Assembly: GCA_964596105.1 (NCBI GenBank)
Contig: CAZQRT010000008.1
Coordinates: 1 to 31,695 of the forward strand
DNA from: CAJUOR01 sp964596105
Lineage (GTDB): Bacteria > Bacillota_I > Bacilli_A > Erysipelotrichales > Coprobacillaceae
Length of the DNA: 31,695 nucleotides
Reading direction: 5' to 3'
A program made the position numbers and the translations under genes. The notes beneath the pieces were generated by a model, which was given only the letters and a program-made list of their open reading frames with translations, searched no databases and was not told the origin of the DNA. Below, piece after piece: positions 1 through 7,382 of the stretch (position 1 is the stretch's first letter; every line of letters starts with the position of its first letter).

Positions 1-1029
1 GATACGCCGATTCCTTGCGAAGCGGTTCTTATTGGAAAAACGACTGCTGAGAAAAATCTCTGTTATCAGGGCGAAAAAATCTCTTTGAAAACGGCGCGCT
101 CCTGGTACGAGGAGCCGCTCGAGGATGTTTTCCCGACGGCTGTTCCGGCTCCGACAACGCAAATTCTGATTCACGATTACCCGCGGCACAGCACCCTCAA
201 AGCCAAACAGATGATCGCCGTTCCCCATGTGACCATCCCGGTCTTCCCGGGCACCAACTGCGAATATGATTCCAAAAAGGCATTTGAGAAGGCGGGCGCC
301 AGTGTCGAGCTGGTGGTCATCGCGAACAAACAGCCCGGTGATATCGAGGCGAGCATCGCCAAACTGGCTGCGGCGATATCCCATAGCCAGATCGTCATGA
401 TCCCGGGCGGCTTTTCCGCCGGTGATGAACCGGAAGGATCGGGCAAGTTCATCGCCACCATGTTAAGAAATGAGACGCTGAAAAACGCCATTTCCGATCT
501 TTTGAAAAACCGTGACGGGCTGATGCTTGGCATCTGCAACGGGTTCCAGGCTTTGATCAAGCTTGGGCTTTTGCCGGATGGCGAGATTCGCGATATGAAC
601 CGGGATGACGCCACCCTGACCTTTAACACCATCGGCCGCCACGCCTCGCAGATGGTCACGACACGCGTCGCCTCGGTCAATTCACCGTGGCTGAATTATC
701 TGGCGTGCGGCGACTGTCATGTCATTCCTGTTTCCCATGGCGAGGGCCGTTTTATCGCCCCGGAGAAAAAGATCCTGGAATGGTTTGAGAACGGTCAGGT
801 GTTCACTCAGTATGTCGATCCTTCGGGTCAGCCGACGATGAACGCCCCTTATAATCCGAACGGCTCGATGTATGGCATCGAGGGTCTGATTTCGAAAGAC
901 GGCCGCGTGCTAGGCAAGATGGGGCACAGTGAAAGGCAGGGCAATAACCGCCTGAAGAACATTTACGGTCCGATGGATCAGAAGATTTTCGCGGCGGGCG
1001 TTGATTATTTCAGAGGTGGTTCGAGATGA
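1..1029 (+). CDS. purL: Phosphoribosylformylglycinamidine synthase, C-terminal part (partial at 5' end)
   Basis: The frame is open from base 1, so the gene begins upstream of the window and only about the last 342 residues are visible. FGAM synthase converts FGAR, glutamine and ATP to FGAM in purine synthesis in the cytoplasm. The first 50 or so residues match the end of the synthetase part (the WYEEPLEDVFPT segment). The rest is a class I glutamine amidotransferase domain. The nucleophile is the Cys of GICNGFQAL (codon 535-537), and the His and Glu of SHGEGRF (codons 736-738 and 742-744) are the partners. The glutaminase is fused to the synthetase, so this is the single-chain PurL type and not the separate PurS/PurL/PurQ set of B. 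subtilis. The stop overlaps the purB start (ATGA), which indicates translational coupling. Confidence 0.93.
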   Translation, partial: DTPIPCEAVLIGKTTAEKNLCYQGEKISLKTARSWYEEPLEDVFPTAVPAPTTQILIHDYPRHSTLKAKQMIAVPHVTIPVFPGTNCEYDSKKAFEKAGASVELVVIANKQPGDIEASIAKLAAAISHSQIVMIPGGFSAGDEPEGSGKFIATMLRNETLKNAISDLLKNRDGLMLGICNGFQALIKLGLLPDGEIRDMNRDDATLTFNTIGRHASQMVTTRVASVNSPWLNYLACGDCHVIPVSHGEGRFIAPEKKILEWFENGQVFTQYVDPSGQPTMNAPYNPNGSMYGIEGLISKDGRVLGKMGHSERQGNNRLKNIYGPMDQKIFAAGVDYFRGGSR

Positions 1030-2399
1030 GTCAGGAAAGTATGGCGCTTTCGCCGTTAGACGGCCGTTATCATGATATTCGCGATGCCCTCGGGCCTTAT
1101 TTCAGCGAGTACGCGCTCGTGAAGTACCGTGTCAGGGTTGAGATTGCGTGGCTGTGTTTTCTTTTGGAGAAGGTGGATCTGCCGGTCGCTAGACCCGATG
1201 AAAACGGGTTTGCCAAAATCAGGTCTATCGCCGACGATTTTGATGAGGCGGCTTTTCAGGCCGTCAAGAAGATCGAAGAGACGACCCGCCACGATGTCAA
1301 GGCGGTGGAGTATTATATCGATGACAAGCTCAAAGAGTTAGAGCTAGAAAGTTATGTCAGTTACGTGCATATCGGCTGCACCAGCGAGGATATCAATAAC
1401 ACCGCTTACGGTCTGATGATCAAGGCCGGTATCGCGGGAGTCTGGCTGCCGAAAGCGAGGGAACTGCAAAGCACCTGTGAAAATCTGGCGCGGCAGTACG
1501 CCGATCTCGCGATGCTGGCGCATACCCACGGCCAGCCCGCCACCCCGACCACGGTCGGCAAGGAGTTCATGGTTTACGCCTACCGTTTGCGAAAAGCGCT
1601 TGACCATCTGACAAGTATCCCGGTAACCGCCAAGTTTAACGGCGCGACCGGCAATTACAGCGCGATGGCCGCGGCTTTCCCCGGTTTGGACTGGCCCGCC
1701 TTAAACCGCCAGTTTGTCGAAGAGCGGCTGGGACTGGACTATAATCCGGTCACGACGCAGATCGAAAGCCATGACAACACCTGCCATCTGCTTGATGCCG
1801 TTCGTCATTTCAATAATGTTTTAATGGATCTGGATGTCGACATGTGGCTTTATATCTCCATGGAGTATTTCAAGCAGATTCCCGTCGCGAATGAGGTCGG
1901 CAGTTCCACGATGCCTCATAAAGTCAACCCGATCCGCTTTGAGAACAGTGAGGCCAACGCGGATTTGTCCAATAATCTGTGCGTGGCGATATCAAACAAG
2001 CTCGCCAAGTCGCGCCTGCAGCGGGATTTGTCCGATTCCAGCACGCAGCGTAATATCGGGCTGGCGATCGGGTACTCTTTGCAGGCCATTAAGGAGACAC
2101 TGGGCGGCCTAAGTAAATGCGTGGTCAATGAGGAAAAGCTGAAAAGCGATCTCGATGAAAAATGGGAAGTGCTGGCCGAGCCGGTCCAGACGATGCTGAG
2201 AAAGTACGGCATTCCCGACGCTTATGACACATTAAAAGCGCTGACGAGAGGGAAAAATATCTCGCGGGAGGATCTGCAGAAGTTCATATCGGGACTGACG
2301 GTGTTGAGTCCGGAAGACAAAGCGGCCCTGCTGGAACTGCGTCCTGATAATTATACCGGCTATGCCGGGAAAATCGCGAAGAAGGGGGAAGAGGAATGA
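1026..2399 (+). CDS. purB: Adenylosuccinate lyase
   Basis: Cytoplasmic lyase of the fumarase/aspartase superfamily. It releases fumarate from SAICAR and from adenylosuccinate, so it acts twice in purine synthesis. The 457-residue length, the N-terminal SPLDGRY segment, the TSEDINN segment (about 119-125), the HTHGQPA motif (about 166-172) and the mobile-loop signature SSTMPHKVNP (293-302) are all present. Length and motif wording resemble the E. coli-type PurB (about 456 residues) more than the shorter B. subtilis type (about 431). The start ATG overlaps the purL stop as ATGA, with a Shine-Dalgarno-like AGAGGTGG at 1012-1019. It is followed without a gap by a GH1 gene, again through an ATGA overlap, so the three genes should be on one transcript. 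Confidence 0.96.
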   Translation: MSQESMALSPLDGRYHDIRDALGPYFSEYALVKYRVRVEIAWLCFLLEKVDLPVARPDENGFAKIRSIADDFDEAAFQAVKKIEETTRHDVKAVEYYIDDKLKELELESYVSYVHIGCTSEDINNTAYGLMIKAGIAGVWLPKARELQSTCENLARQYADLAMLAHTHGQPATPTTVGKEFMVYAYRLRKALDHLTSIPVTAKFNGATGNYSAMAAAFPGLDWPALNRQFVEERLGLDYNPVTTQIESHDNTCHLLDAVRHFNNVLMDLDVDMWLYISMEYFKQIPVANEVGSSTMPHKVNPIRFENSEANADLSNNLCVAISNKLAKSRLQRDLSDSSTQRNIGLAIGYSLQAIKETLGGLSKCVVNEEKLKSDLDEKWEVLAEPVQTMLRKYGIPDAYDTLKALTRGKNISREDLQKFISGLTVLSPEDKAALLELRPDNYTGYAGKIAKKGEEE

Positions 2400-3874
2400 G
2401 TTTTCCTAAAAATTTCCTGTGGGGCGGCGCGGTAGCCGCCAACCAGTGTGAAGGCGCCTGGCTTGAGGACGGCAAGGCTCCTAATGTCACCGATGTTCTG
2501 GTCGGGATCATGTCAAAAAATCCCGGCATTAAATGGAATGAAAAAACCGGCAAATACGAGATGGCTTTAGATGAGAGCAAGCAGTATTTAAGCCATGAGG
2601 GCATCGATTTCTATCACCGCTACAAAGAGGATCTGGCTTTGATGGCCGGCATGGGTTTCAACTGTTTTCGCACCAGCATCGCCTGGAGCCGGATCTTTCC
2701 TTTAGGGGATGAAAGCGAACCAAATGAGAAAGGGCTCGAGTTTTATGACCGCCTGATCGATGAGATGCTTGCTTTAGGCATGGAGCCGGTGATTACCCTG
2801 AGCCATTATGAGACCCCGCTGCATCTTTTGACTGAGTACGGCGGCTGGAGTAATCACAAACTGATCGATTTCTGGAAAAATTATGTCACCGCGGTGTTTA
2901 ACCGCTACAAGGGCAAGGTCAAGTACTGGCTGACTTTCAACGAAGTCAACAATATGCTGCGTAATCCTTTTGTCGCCGGCGGCGTGCTGACCATCGATCA
3001 TCCGGCCAATCCCGCTGATCCGATCGGCTCCACGACGAAAAAAGACATCTGGCAGGCCTACTACAATATTCTGGTGGCCAACGCCTGGACGGTCAAGCTC
3101 TGTAAAGAAATCGATCCCGCCGCGAAAGTGGGCTGCATGCTGACGAGTTCCTCGGTGGCGACTTATCCTGACAACTGCGATCCCGATAATGTCTTTGGCG
3201 CCTATGACAGCGTGCGTATGTCCAATTTCTATTTCGGCGATCCTTTCTGCCTGGGGGAGATTCCCGGCTATGTGAAAAGAATCTGGCGCGAACAGAACGT
3301 GACGCCGGTCATGGATGACGAGGAACTGGCGCTGATCAAGCAGTATACCGTGTCCTTCTTCTCCTTCAGCTACTACCGCTCCTCGGTTTATGACAAGGAC
3401 TACGCTTTGCACCAGGATACCGGGGGACTGTTAGGCAAGGACAATCCTTATTTAACCGGAACGAGTCCGGAGCCGTGGAAATGGCCGATTGATCCGGAGG
3501 GCATCCGCTATGTGTTAAATGTCCTTTACGACCGTTATCATCTTCCTTTGTTCATCGTGGAGAACGGCATCGGCCTTGATGAAAATCTCGATGAAAGTCA
3601 TCACATCGATGATCCGTTCCGCATGAAGTATGTGGAAGATCACTTGCGTTATGTTCACGAGGCGATTCTTGACGGTGTTGAGGTGATGGGATATTTGTAC
3701 TGGGGACCGATTGATGTTGTCTCCGCGGGCACCGGGGAGATGCGCAAACGCTACGGTTTTGTCTATGTCGACCGCTTTAATGACGGGCACGGCACCCTCG
3801 AGCGCGTCAAGAAAAACTCCTATGAACGCTATAAAGAGATCATTGAGTCCAACGGCGAAATCTTATTGAAATAA
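2396..3874 (+). CDS. Glycoside hydrolase family 1, probable 6-phospho-beta-glucosidase
   Basis: A 492-residue GH1 retaining beta-glycosidase. The acid/base Glu is in LTFNEVNN (Glu183) and the nucleophile is in FIVENGIG (Glu389). The C-terminal segment PIDVVSAGTGEMRKRYGFVYVD strongly resembles the phosphate-binding end of 6-phospho-beta-glucosidases of the BglA/AscB group, so the likely substrates are PTS-imported beta-glucoside 6-phosphates such as cellobiose-6P. That group usually has SAS where this protein has SAG, so phosphate specificity is likely but not proven. It begins with an ATGA overlap on the purB stop and ends in a terminator, so it appears to be the last gene of a purine operon. 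No PTS gene or antiterminator site is nearby, which is unusual for this enzyme. Confidence 0.88.
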   Translation: MSFPKNFLWGGAVAANQCEGAWLEDGKAPNVTDVLVGIMSKNPGIKWNEKTGKYEMALDESKQYLSHEGIDFYHRYKEDLALMAGMGFNCFRTSIAWSRIFPLGDESEPNEKGLEFYDRLIDEMLALGMEPVITLSHYETPLHLLTEYGGWSNHKLIDFWKNYVTAVFNRYKGKVKYWLTFNEVNNMLRNPFVAGGVLTIDHPANPADPIGSTTKKDIWQAYYNILVANAWTVKLCKEIDPAAKVGCMLTSSSVATYPDNCDPDNVFGAYDSVRMSNFYFGDPFCLGEIPGYVKRIWREQNVTPVMDDEELALIKQYTVSFFSFSYYRSSVYDKDYALHQDTGGLLGKDNPYLTGTSPEPWKWPIDPEGIRYVLNVLYDRYHLPLFIVENGIGLDENLDESHHIDDPFRMKYVEDHLRYVHEAILDGVEVMGYLYWGPIDVVSAGTGEMRKRYGFVYVDRFNDGHGTLERVKKNSYERYKEIIESNGEILLK

Positions 3875-3878
3875 CCAG

Positions 3879-3915
3879 ACAGGCGCAAGGCTTATGCATT
3901 TGCGCTTGTTTTTTA
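3879..3915 (+). terminator. Rho-independent terminator after the GH1 gene
   Basis: A 10-bp stem (ACAGGCGCAA at 3879-3888 pairing with TTGCGCTTGT at 3900-3909, one G-U pair) with an 11-nt loop, followed by a T run at about 3909-3914. It lies five bases after the GH1 stop and closes the purL-purB-GH1 operon. Confidence 0.82.
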
Positions 3916-3934
3916 TATCTAAAAGTATTATCAT
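3907..3934 (+). promoter_or_regulatory. Weak candidate promoter for the DUF368-cinA genes
   Basis: TTGTTT (3907-3912) and TATCAT (3929-3934) are 16 bases apart. The -35 box would lie in the T tract of the preceding terminator. An alternative -10, TATTAT, is at 3926-3931. Some promoter is expected here because the upstream operon is terminated and a gene starts at 3961, but the boxes are weak. Confidence 0.3.
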
Positions 3935-3960
3935 ATCCGCTGTGAAAAGGGGGAGCAAGC

Positions 3961-4824
3961 ATGCCGTTTTTATTCGACGTCATCAAAGGAGTTTTGATCG
4001 GTGTCGCCAATATTATCCCCGGTGTCAGCGGGGGCACGATGGCGGTATCGTTAGGAATTTACGATAATCTCATTTACTGTGTGACGCATCTTTTTAAGGA
4101 CTTCAAAAAATGCCTCAAGATTCTGTTGCCTTACGCCATCGGCGCCGTGCTCGGCATTGTCGGTCTGGCCTTTGTCATTGAATACTTATTCTTTAATCAT
4201 CCTTTGCCGACAAAGCTCTTCTTTATCGGCCTGATTTTAGGCGGTCTGCCGATCATCTTAAAAAGAATCTCGGTAAAAAAGCCGAAGTTTACCCACATCC
4301 TCATCTTTGCCGTCTTTTTTCTTTTTATTATCGGTCTGCAGCTCACCGGCCACAGCGGCGGCAATGTCGTTTTGACCGTGAGCTTTTTCGAGCTGGTCAA
4401 GCTGTTTCTGGTGGGCATGATCGCCAGCGCCACGATGGTCATTCCGGGTGTTTCCGGTTCCATGATTTTGATGCTTCTGGGCTATTATCAGCCGGTTTTG
4501 ACTTGTGTCAATGATTTTATCCGCGCCGTTTTCGCTTTGCAGTTTGACGCCGTTTTTCAGGCGGCGGCGCTGCTGATTCCTTTTGGCGTCGGCGTGCTGG
4601 TCGGTATCTTCGCGATTGCCAAGCTCATCGAAGTGTTACTGAACCGATATGAGAGCGCCACTTTTATCGCCATCCTGGGGCTCGTGACCGCTAGCCCGAT
4701 CGCGATTCTGATGGGAACCTCGTTTAAAGGGCTGCCCGTGATCGATTACATTTTGTCTCCGATTGTTTTCGCCCTGGGCATTTTGATCGCGCTGTTACTT
4801 GACCGCGGGCAGAAATCATCATGA
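3961..4824 (+). CDS. DUF368 membrane protein, polyprenyl-phosphate transporter family
   Basis: A 287-residue hydrophobic protein with roughly eight or more membrane segments. It carries the two family signature repeats: IIPGVSGGT at about residues 18-26 and VIPGVSGSM at 160-168. Two similar halves suggest an inverted-repeat transporter fold. DUF368 proteins (PopT group) have been reported as transporters that flip undecaprenyl phosphate back across the membrane, recycling the lipid carrier for peptidoglycan and other surface polymers. That function is taken from the family. The ATG is preceded by a GGGGGAG Shine-Dalgarno at about 3949-3955. The stop overlaps the cinA start (ATGA), so the two are co-translated. 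Confidence 0.87.
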   Translation: MPFLFDVIKGVLIGVANIIPGVSGGTMAVSLGIYDNLIYCVTHLFKDFKKCLKILLPYAIGAVLGIVGLAFVIEYLFFNHPLPTKLFFIGLILGGLPIILKRISVKKPKFTHILIFAVFFLFIIGLQLTGHSGGNVVLTVSFFELVKLFLVGMIASATMVIPGVSGSMILMLLGYYQPVLTCVNDFIRAVFALQFDAVFQAAALLIPFGVGVLVGIFAIAKLIEVLLNRYESATFIAILGLVTASPIAILMGTSFKGLPVIDYILSPIVFALGILIALLLDRGQKSS

Positions 4825-5855
4825 TCGCGGAAATCATCTCTGTGGGGACGGAGCTTCTGTTAGGGGAAGTGGTGAACACCAACGCCCGCGATATCATGAG
4901 ATTTTTAAAAGAGACCGGGATTGATGTGTATTACGGCACGACGGTGGGGGACAATCCGCAGCGGCTTGAGGAAAGTATCAAGCTGGCTTTTAACCGCGGG
5001 GCGGATCTTGTCATCACGAGCGGCGGCATCGGCCCGACCAATGATGATTTAACCAAAGAGATCTCCTGCCGGGTGTTTGGTTTAAACATGGAATACCGCC
5101 CGGAGGAAGCGGAAAAGATCAGGGCGAAGGTCGCTTTTCTTGGCAGTGACGCCAAAAGCAACTACAAACAGGCTTATTTTGGCGCAGGCGCGGTCATTTT
5201 AGAAAATGAAGTGGGGACCGCCAACGCCTGCGTCATCAGCAAGGACAATAAACGCATCATCAACCTGCCCGGACCGCCGCGGGAATTAAACTACATCTTA
5301 AACCATTCCTTAAAGGATTATTTCGGACAGAGCAAACTGAGACTCTACCAAAGGGAATATGCTGTCCTGGGCATCGGGGAAAGTCAGCTGGCCGATATCC
5401 TGCAGGATCTTTTTTTACATCAGGAAACCGTGACGATGGCGCTGTACGCGATGGAGGGCTATGTCCGCATCCGCCTGGCTGTCAAAAGCACAGATGAGGA
5501 AAAGGCGAATGAGCTGTTCGATGAGAAAGCGGCTATATTGAGATCGCGCCTGGGTGATCATCTTCATGACTATGATGAGGCTCTAAGCGTGATTCCGCCT
5601 TTCTCGCTGGATTTAGGCAATGCCACATTTTTAAAGGATTTTTTCTACGGCCAATTTCAAATTGACCAGGACGCGACATATCATGTTTCCTGCCGCTTAA
5701 CAGCGGCGGATTTAGGCGAGCGGCTGACGGTGACCGCCCGCTTTAAAAAGGAAAAAACGATCGTCATTTCTTCCTTAAAAAAAGCCGTCTACGCCAGGAA
5801 GAAAAACGAGCATCAGATTACTGCTTTGTTGAAAGAGGTGAGCCGTGATGCGTGA
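4821..5855 (+). CDS. cinA: CinA-like protein lacking the C-terminal amidase domain
   Basis: The N-terminal 165 or so residues form a clear MoaB/MoeA-like (COG1058) domain: SVGTELLLGEVVNTN (7-21), TSGGIGPTNDD (66-76) and NLPGPPREL (148-156). A middle region (about 170-255, with the GIGES segment) follows the usual CinA order. In CinA this domain has been linked to ADP-ribose or NMN-related pyrophosphatase activity. Full-length CinA is about 410-420 residues and ends in a PncC nicotinamide-nucleotide amidase domain with an ESCTGG motif. This protein is 344 residues and has no such motif. Its last 85 or so residues match nothing I recognise and could be a worn-down remnant. The start overlaps the DUF368 stop, and its own end overlaps the next gene start by a few bases. 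Confidence 0.85.
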   Translation: MIAEIISVGTELLLGEVVNTNARDIMRFLKETGIDVYYGTTVGDNPQRLEESIKLAFNRGADLVITSGGIGPTNDDLTKEISCRVFGLNMEYRPEEAEKIRAKVAFLGSDAKSNYKQAYFGAGAVILENEVGTANACVISKDNKRIINLPGPPRELNYILNHSLKDYFGQSKLRLYQREYAVLGIGESQLADILQDLFLHQETVTMALYAMEGYVRIRLAVKSTDEEKANELFDEKAAILRSRLGDHLHDYDEALSVIPPFSLDLGNATFLKDFFYGQFQIDQDATYHVSCRLTAADLGERLTVTARFKKEKTIVISSLKKAVYARKKNEHQITALLKEVSRDA

Positions 5856-5927
5856 GGTCACCCTGGATGAGCTTTACGAAAACCCCGGGGATTTATATGA
5901 GACGGTTCATATTGCCGGTCAGACATC
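5848..5927 (+). CDS. 5' end of a gene resembling asparaginyl-tRNA synthetase, interrupted by the assembly gap
   Basis: About 26 residues are readable before the N run. The start MREVTLDELYENP followed by VHIAG resembles the first strand of the anticodon-binding OB fold of bacterial AsnRS (asnS), where a short helix precedes a VxVxGWV segment. The Trp expected there is Gln here. ATG at 5848 is preferred over an in-frame GTG at 5845. The Shine-Dalgarno GAAAGAGGTG lies in the end of cinA, so the two would be coupled. The fragment is too short to settle identity, and another OB-fold or unrelated protein remains possible. Confidence 0.45.
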
Positions 5928-6027
5928 NNNNNNNNNNNNNNNNNNNNNNNNNNNNNNNNNNNNNNNNNNNNNNNNNNNNNNNNNNNNNNNNNNNNNNNNN
6001 NNNNNNNNNNNNNNNNNNNNNNNNNNN
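5928..6027. other. Run of exactly 100 N (assembly gap)
   Basis: Bases 5928-6027 are all N. One hundred N is a common placeholder for a scaffold gap of unknown size, so the true distance between the two sides may be much more than 100 bases. The apparent reading frame across the gap should not be trusted. Confidence 0.99.
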
Positions 6028-6252
6028 CTTTATAGTGTGCATTTTTATTATGAACCAGATTTAATCACAACCCCGCTTTTTAAAAACAGCGGATCCCACG
6101 CTTTACTGATATACCGCGACGGGCAGGTTTTAGAGCAGTATCTGGCCTTAAAAAAATCCCGGCAAAATGAACTGGACAAGGCCCGCGCCTACGGCGCGCT
6201 GTTAAGCTACGATGAGAAGCGGATTTCATTTCTTTTGAGTCAAAGGAGGTAG
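6028..6252 (+). CDS. 3' end of an unidentified gene after the gap (partial)
   Basis: This is an open frame of 74 codons and a stop that enters from the gap. The tail is rich in charged residues, includes a segment LLIYRDGQVLEQYLALKKS, and ends in QRR. It has no membrane segment. It does not look like the C-terminus of an asparaginyl-tRNA synthetase, which usually ends in a PRTPG-type motif. I do not recognise the family. The AAAGGAGGT Shine-Dalgarno of the next gene lies inside its last codons, so it was probably transcribed with the chromate-transporter pair. Confidence 0.6.
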   Translation, partial: LYSVHFYYEPDLITTPLFKNSGSHALLIYRDGQVLEQYLALKKSRQNELDKARAYGALLSYDEKRISFLLSQRR

Positions 6253-6256
6253 CGCG

Positions 6257-6802
6257 ATGAAAAAGCTGGCCCATTTATACGGGGTGTTTTTCAGTTTAGG
6301 CCTCTGCACGTTCGGCGGGGGATACGCGATGCTTTCTTTACTGCAAAAGGTGATCGTGGAAAAATATCACTGGGCCGATGAGGAGGAACTGATGGATTAT
6401 TATGCCATCGGGCAGTGCACCCCGGGCATCATCGCCGTCAATACGTCCACCTTTATCGGCGATAAGGTGGCCGGTGTGGGCGGCGCCCTGGCCGCGACAC
6501 TGGGCTTTCTAAGTCCCTCGATCATCATCGTGATGCTGATCGCGATGTTTTTAAAAAACTTCGCCAGCCTGGCCATCGTTTCCCACGCTTTTGGCGGCAT
6601 TCGGGTTTGTGTCTGCGTTTTAATTCTGGACGCCGTGATCAAGCTCGGGAAAAAGTCCCTGACGGACCATTTCGCCTGGCTGGTCTTTGGCGCGGTCTTT
6701 TTATTATCTCTCTTCACGAACATTCAAACCGCTTTTCTGGTTATTCTGGCCGGGATCGCCGGCTATGTGAGAGGAGTGCTGAAGCATGAAACTTCTGATT
6801 GA
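6257..6802 (+). CDS. Chromate transporter family protein, first half-size subunit
   Basis: A 181-residue membrane protein of the CHR family with about five or six membrane segments. The family motif is seen as LCTFGGGYAML near residues 16-26, followed by the conserved CTPGIIAVNTSTFIG segment (about 55-69). Single-domain CHR proteins occur as adjacent pairs whose products have been shown in some bacteria to work together in chromate efflux. In an organism like this the natural substrate is not known from sequence. A perfect AAAGGAGGT (6242-6250) sits six bases before the ATG. The gene overlaps the second subunit by 17 bases. Confidence 0.9.
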   Translation: MKKLAHLYGVFFSLGLCTFGGGYAMLSLLQKVIVEKYHWADEEELMDYYAIGQCTPGIIAVNTSTFIGDKVAGVGGALAATLGFLSPSIIIVMLIAMFLKNFASLAIVSHAFGGIRVCVCVLILDAVIKLGKKSLTDHFAWLVFGAVFLLSLFTNIQTAFLVILAGIAGYVRGVLKHETSD

Positions 6803-7337
6803 GTTAATGGCCGCCTTTTTTAAAACCGGGCTGTTTTCGATCGGCGGCGGTCTGGCCACGCTTCCTTTCCTGTATGAGATGGCCGATACCACGCACTGGT
6901 TCACGCGAAATGATATTCTCGACATGATCGCCATTTCCGAGTCCACCCCGGGCGCGATCGGCATTAATATGTCGACCTATGTCGGATATCTGACGGCGGG
7001 ACCGGCCGGGGCGATTCTGGCCACTTTAGCGCTGGCCGCCCCGAGTGTCATCATCATTTTGATCATCGCGAGATTCCTGAAAAAATTTAAGAACTCGCCG
7101 ACAGTAAAACATATTTTCACGGGCTTAAGACCGGCCAGCACCGCTTTGATTGTGACGGCCGGACTGGGCGTGGCGAGACTCGCTTTCTTTACCGACGGCG
7201 TGATCACCATATCTTCTTTCCGGGTTGTCTCCTTGATTTTGGCACTGGTTTTACTGATCGCGATGCGCAAATTCAAATGGCATCCGATCGTCTTTATCGC
7301 CTTTTCCGCCGTGATCGGTATTATTTTCAATTTGTAA
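6786..7337 (+). CDS. Chromate transporter family protein, second half-size subunit
   Basis: A 183-residue CHR-family membrane protein, paralogous to the gene before it. It has the matching motif LFSIGGGLATLP (about 15-26) and the ESTPGAIGINMSTYVG segment (about 52-67). About five or six membrane segments are predicted from hydrophobicity. The ATG lies inside the end of the first subunit gene (17-base overlap), with a GAGAGGAG Shine-Dalgarno just before it, so the two subunits should be made in step. The stop codon is the first part of a terminator stem. Confidence 0.9.
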   Translation: MKLLIELMAAFFKTGLFSIGGGLATLPFLYEMADTTHWFTRNDILDMIAISESTPGAIGINMSTYVGYLTAGPAGAILATLALAAPSVIIILIIARFLKKFKNSPTVKHIFTGLRPASTALIVTAGLGVARLAFFTDGVITISSFRVVSLILALVLLIAMRKFKWHPIVFIAFSAVIGIIFNL

Positions 7338-7358
7338 GGTGTCCTGACACCTTTTTTC
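7336..7358 (+). terminator. Terminator embedded in the stop of the second chromate-transporter gene
   Basis: AAGGTGT (7336-7342) pairs with ACACCTT (7347-7353) around a CCTG loop, followed by a run of T to 7357. The first two stem bases are part of the TAA stop. The next gene starts only 25 bases further on with no clear promoter between, so read-through may be partial. Confidence 0.75.
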
Positions 7359-7382
7359 CTTATCGAGGAAAGGAGCCTGGCG

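Noticed and set aside
2774..3412. A 212-codon minus-strand open frame inside the GH1 gene
   Set aside because: It is antisense to a well-supported glycosidase containing the catalytic Glu region and has no family features.
5845..6252. A 135-residue protein read straight through the N run
   Set aside because: A quarter of it is unknown bases, the two ends do not look like one family, and 100 N is a placeholder length.
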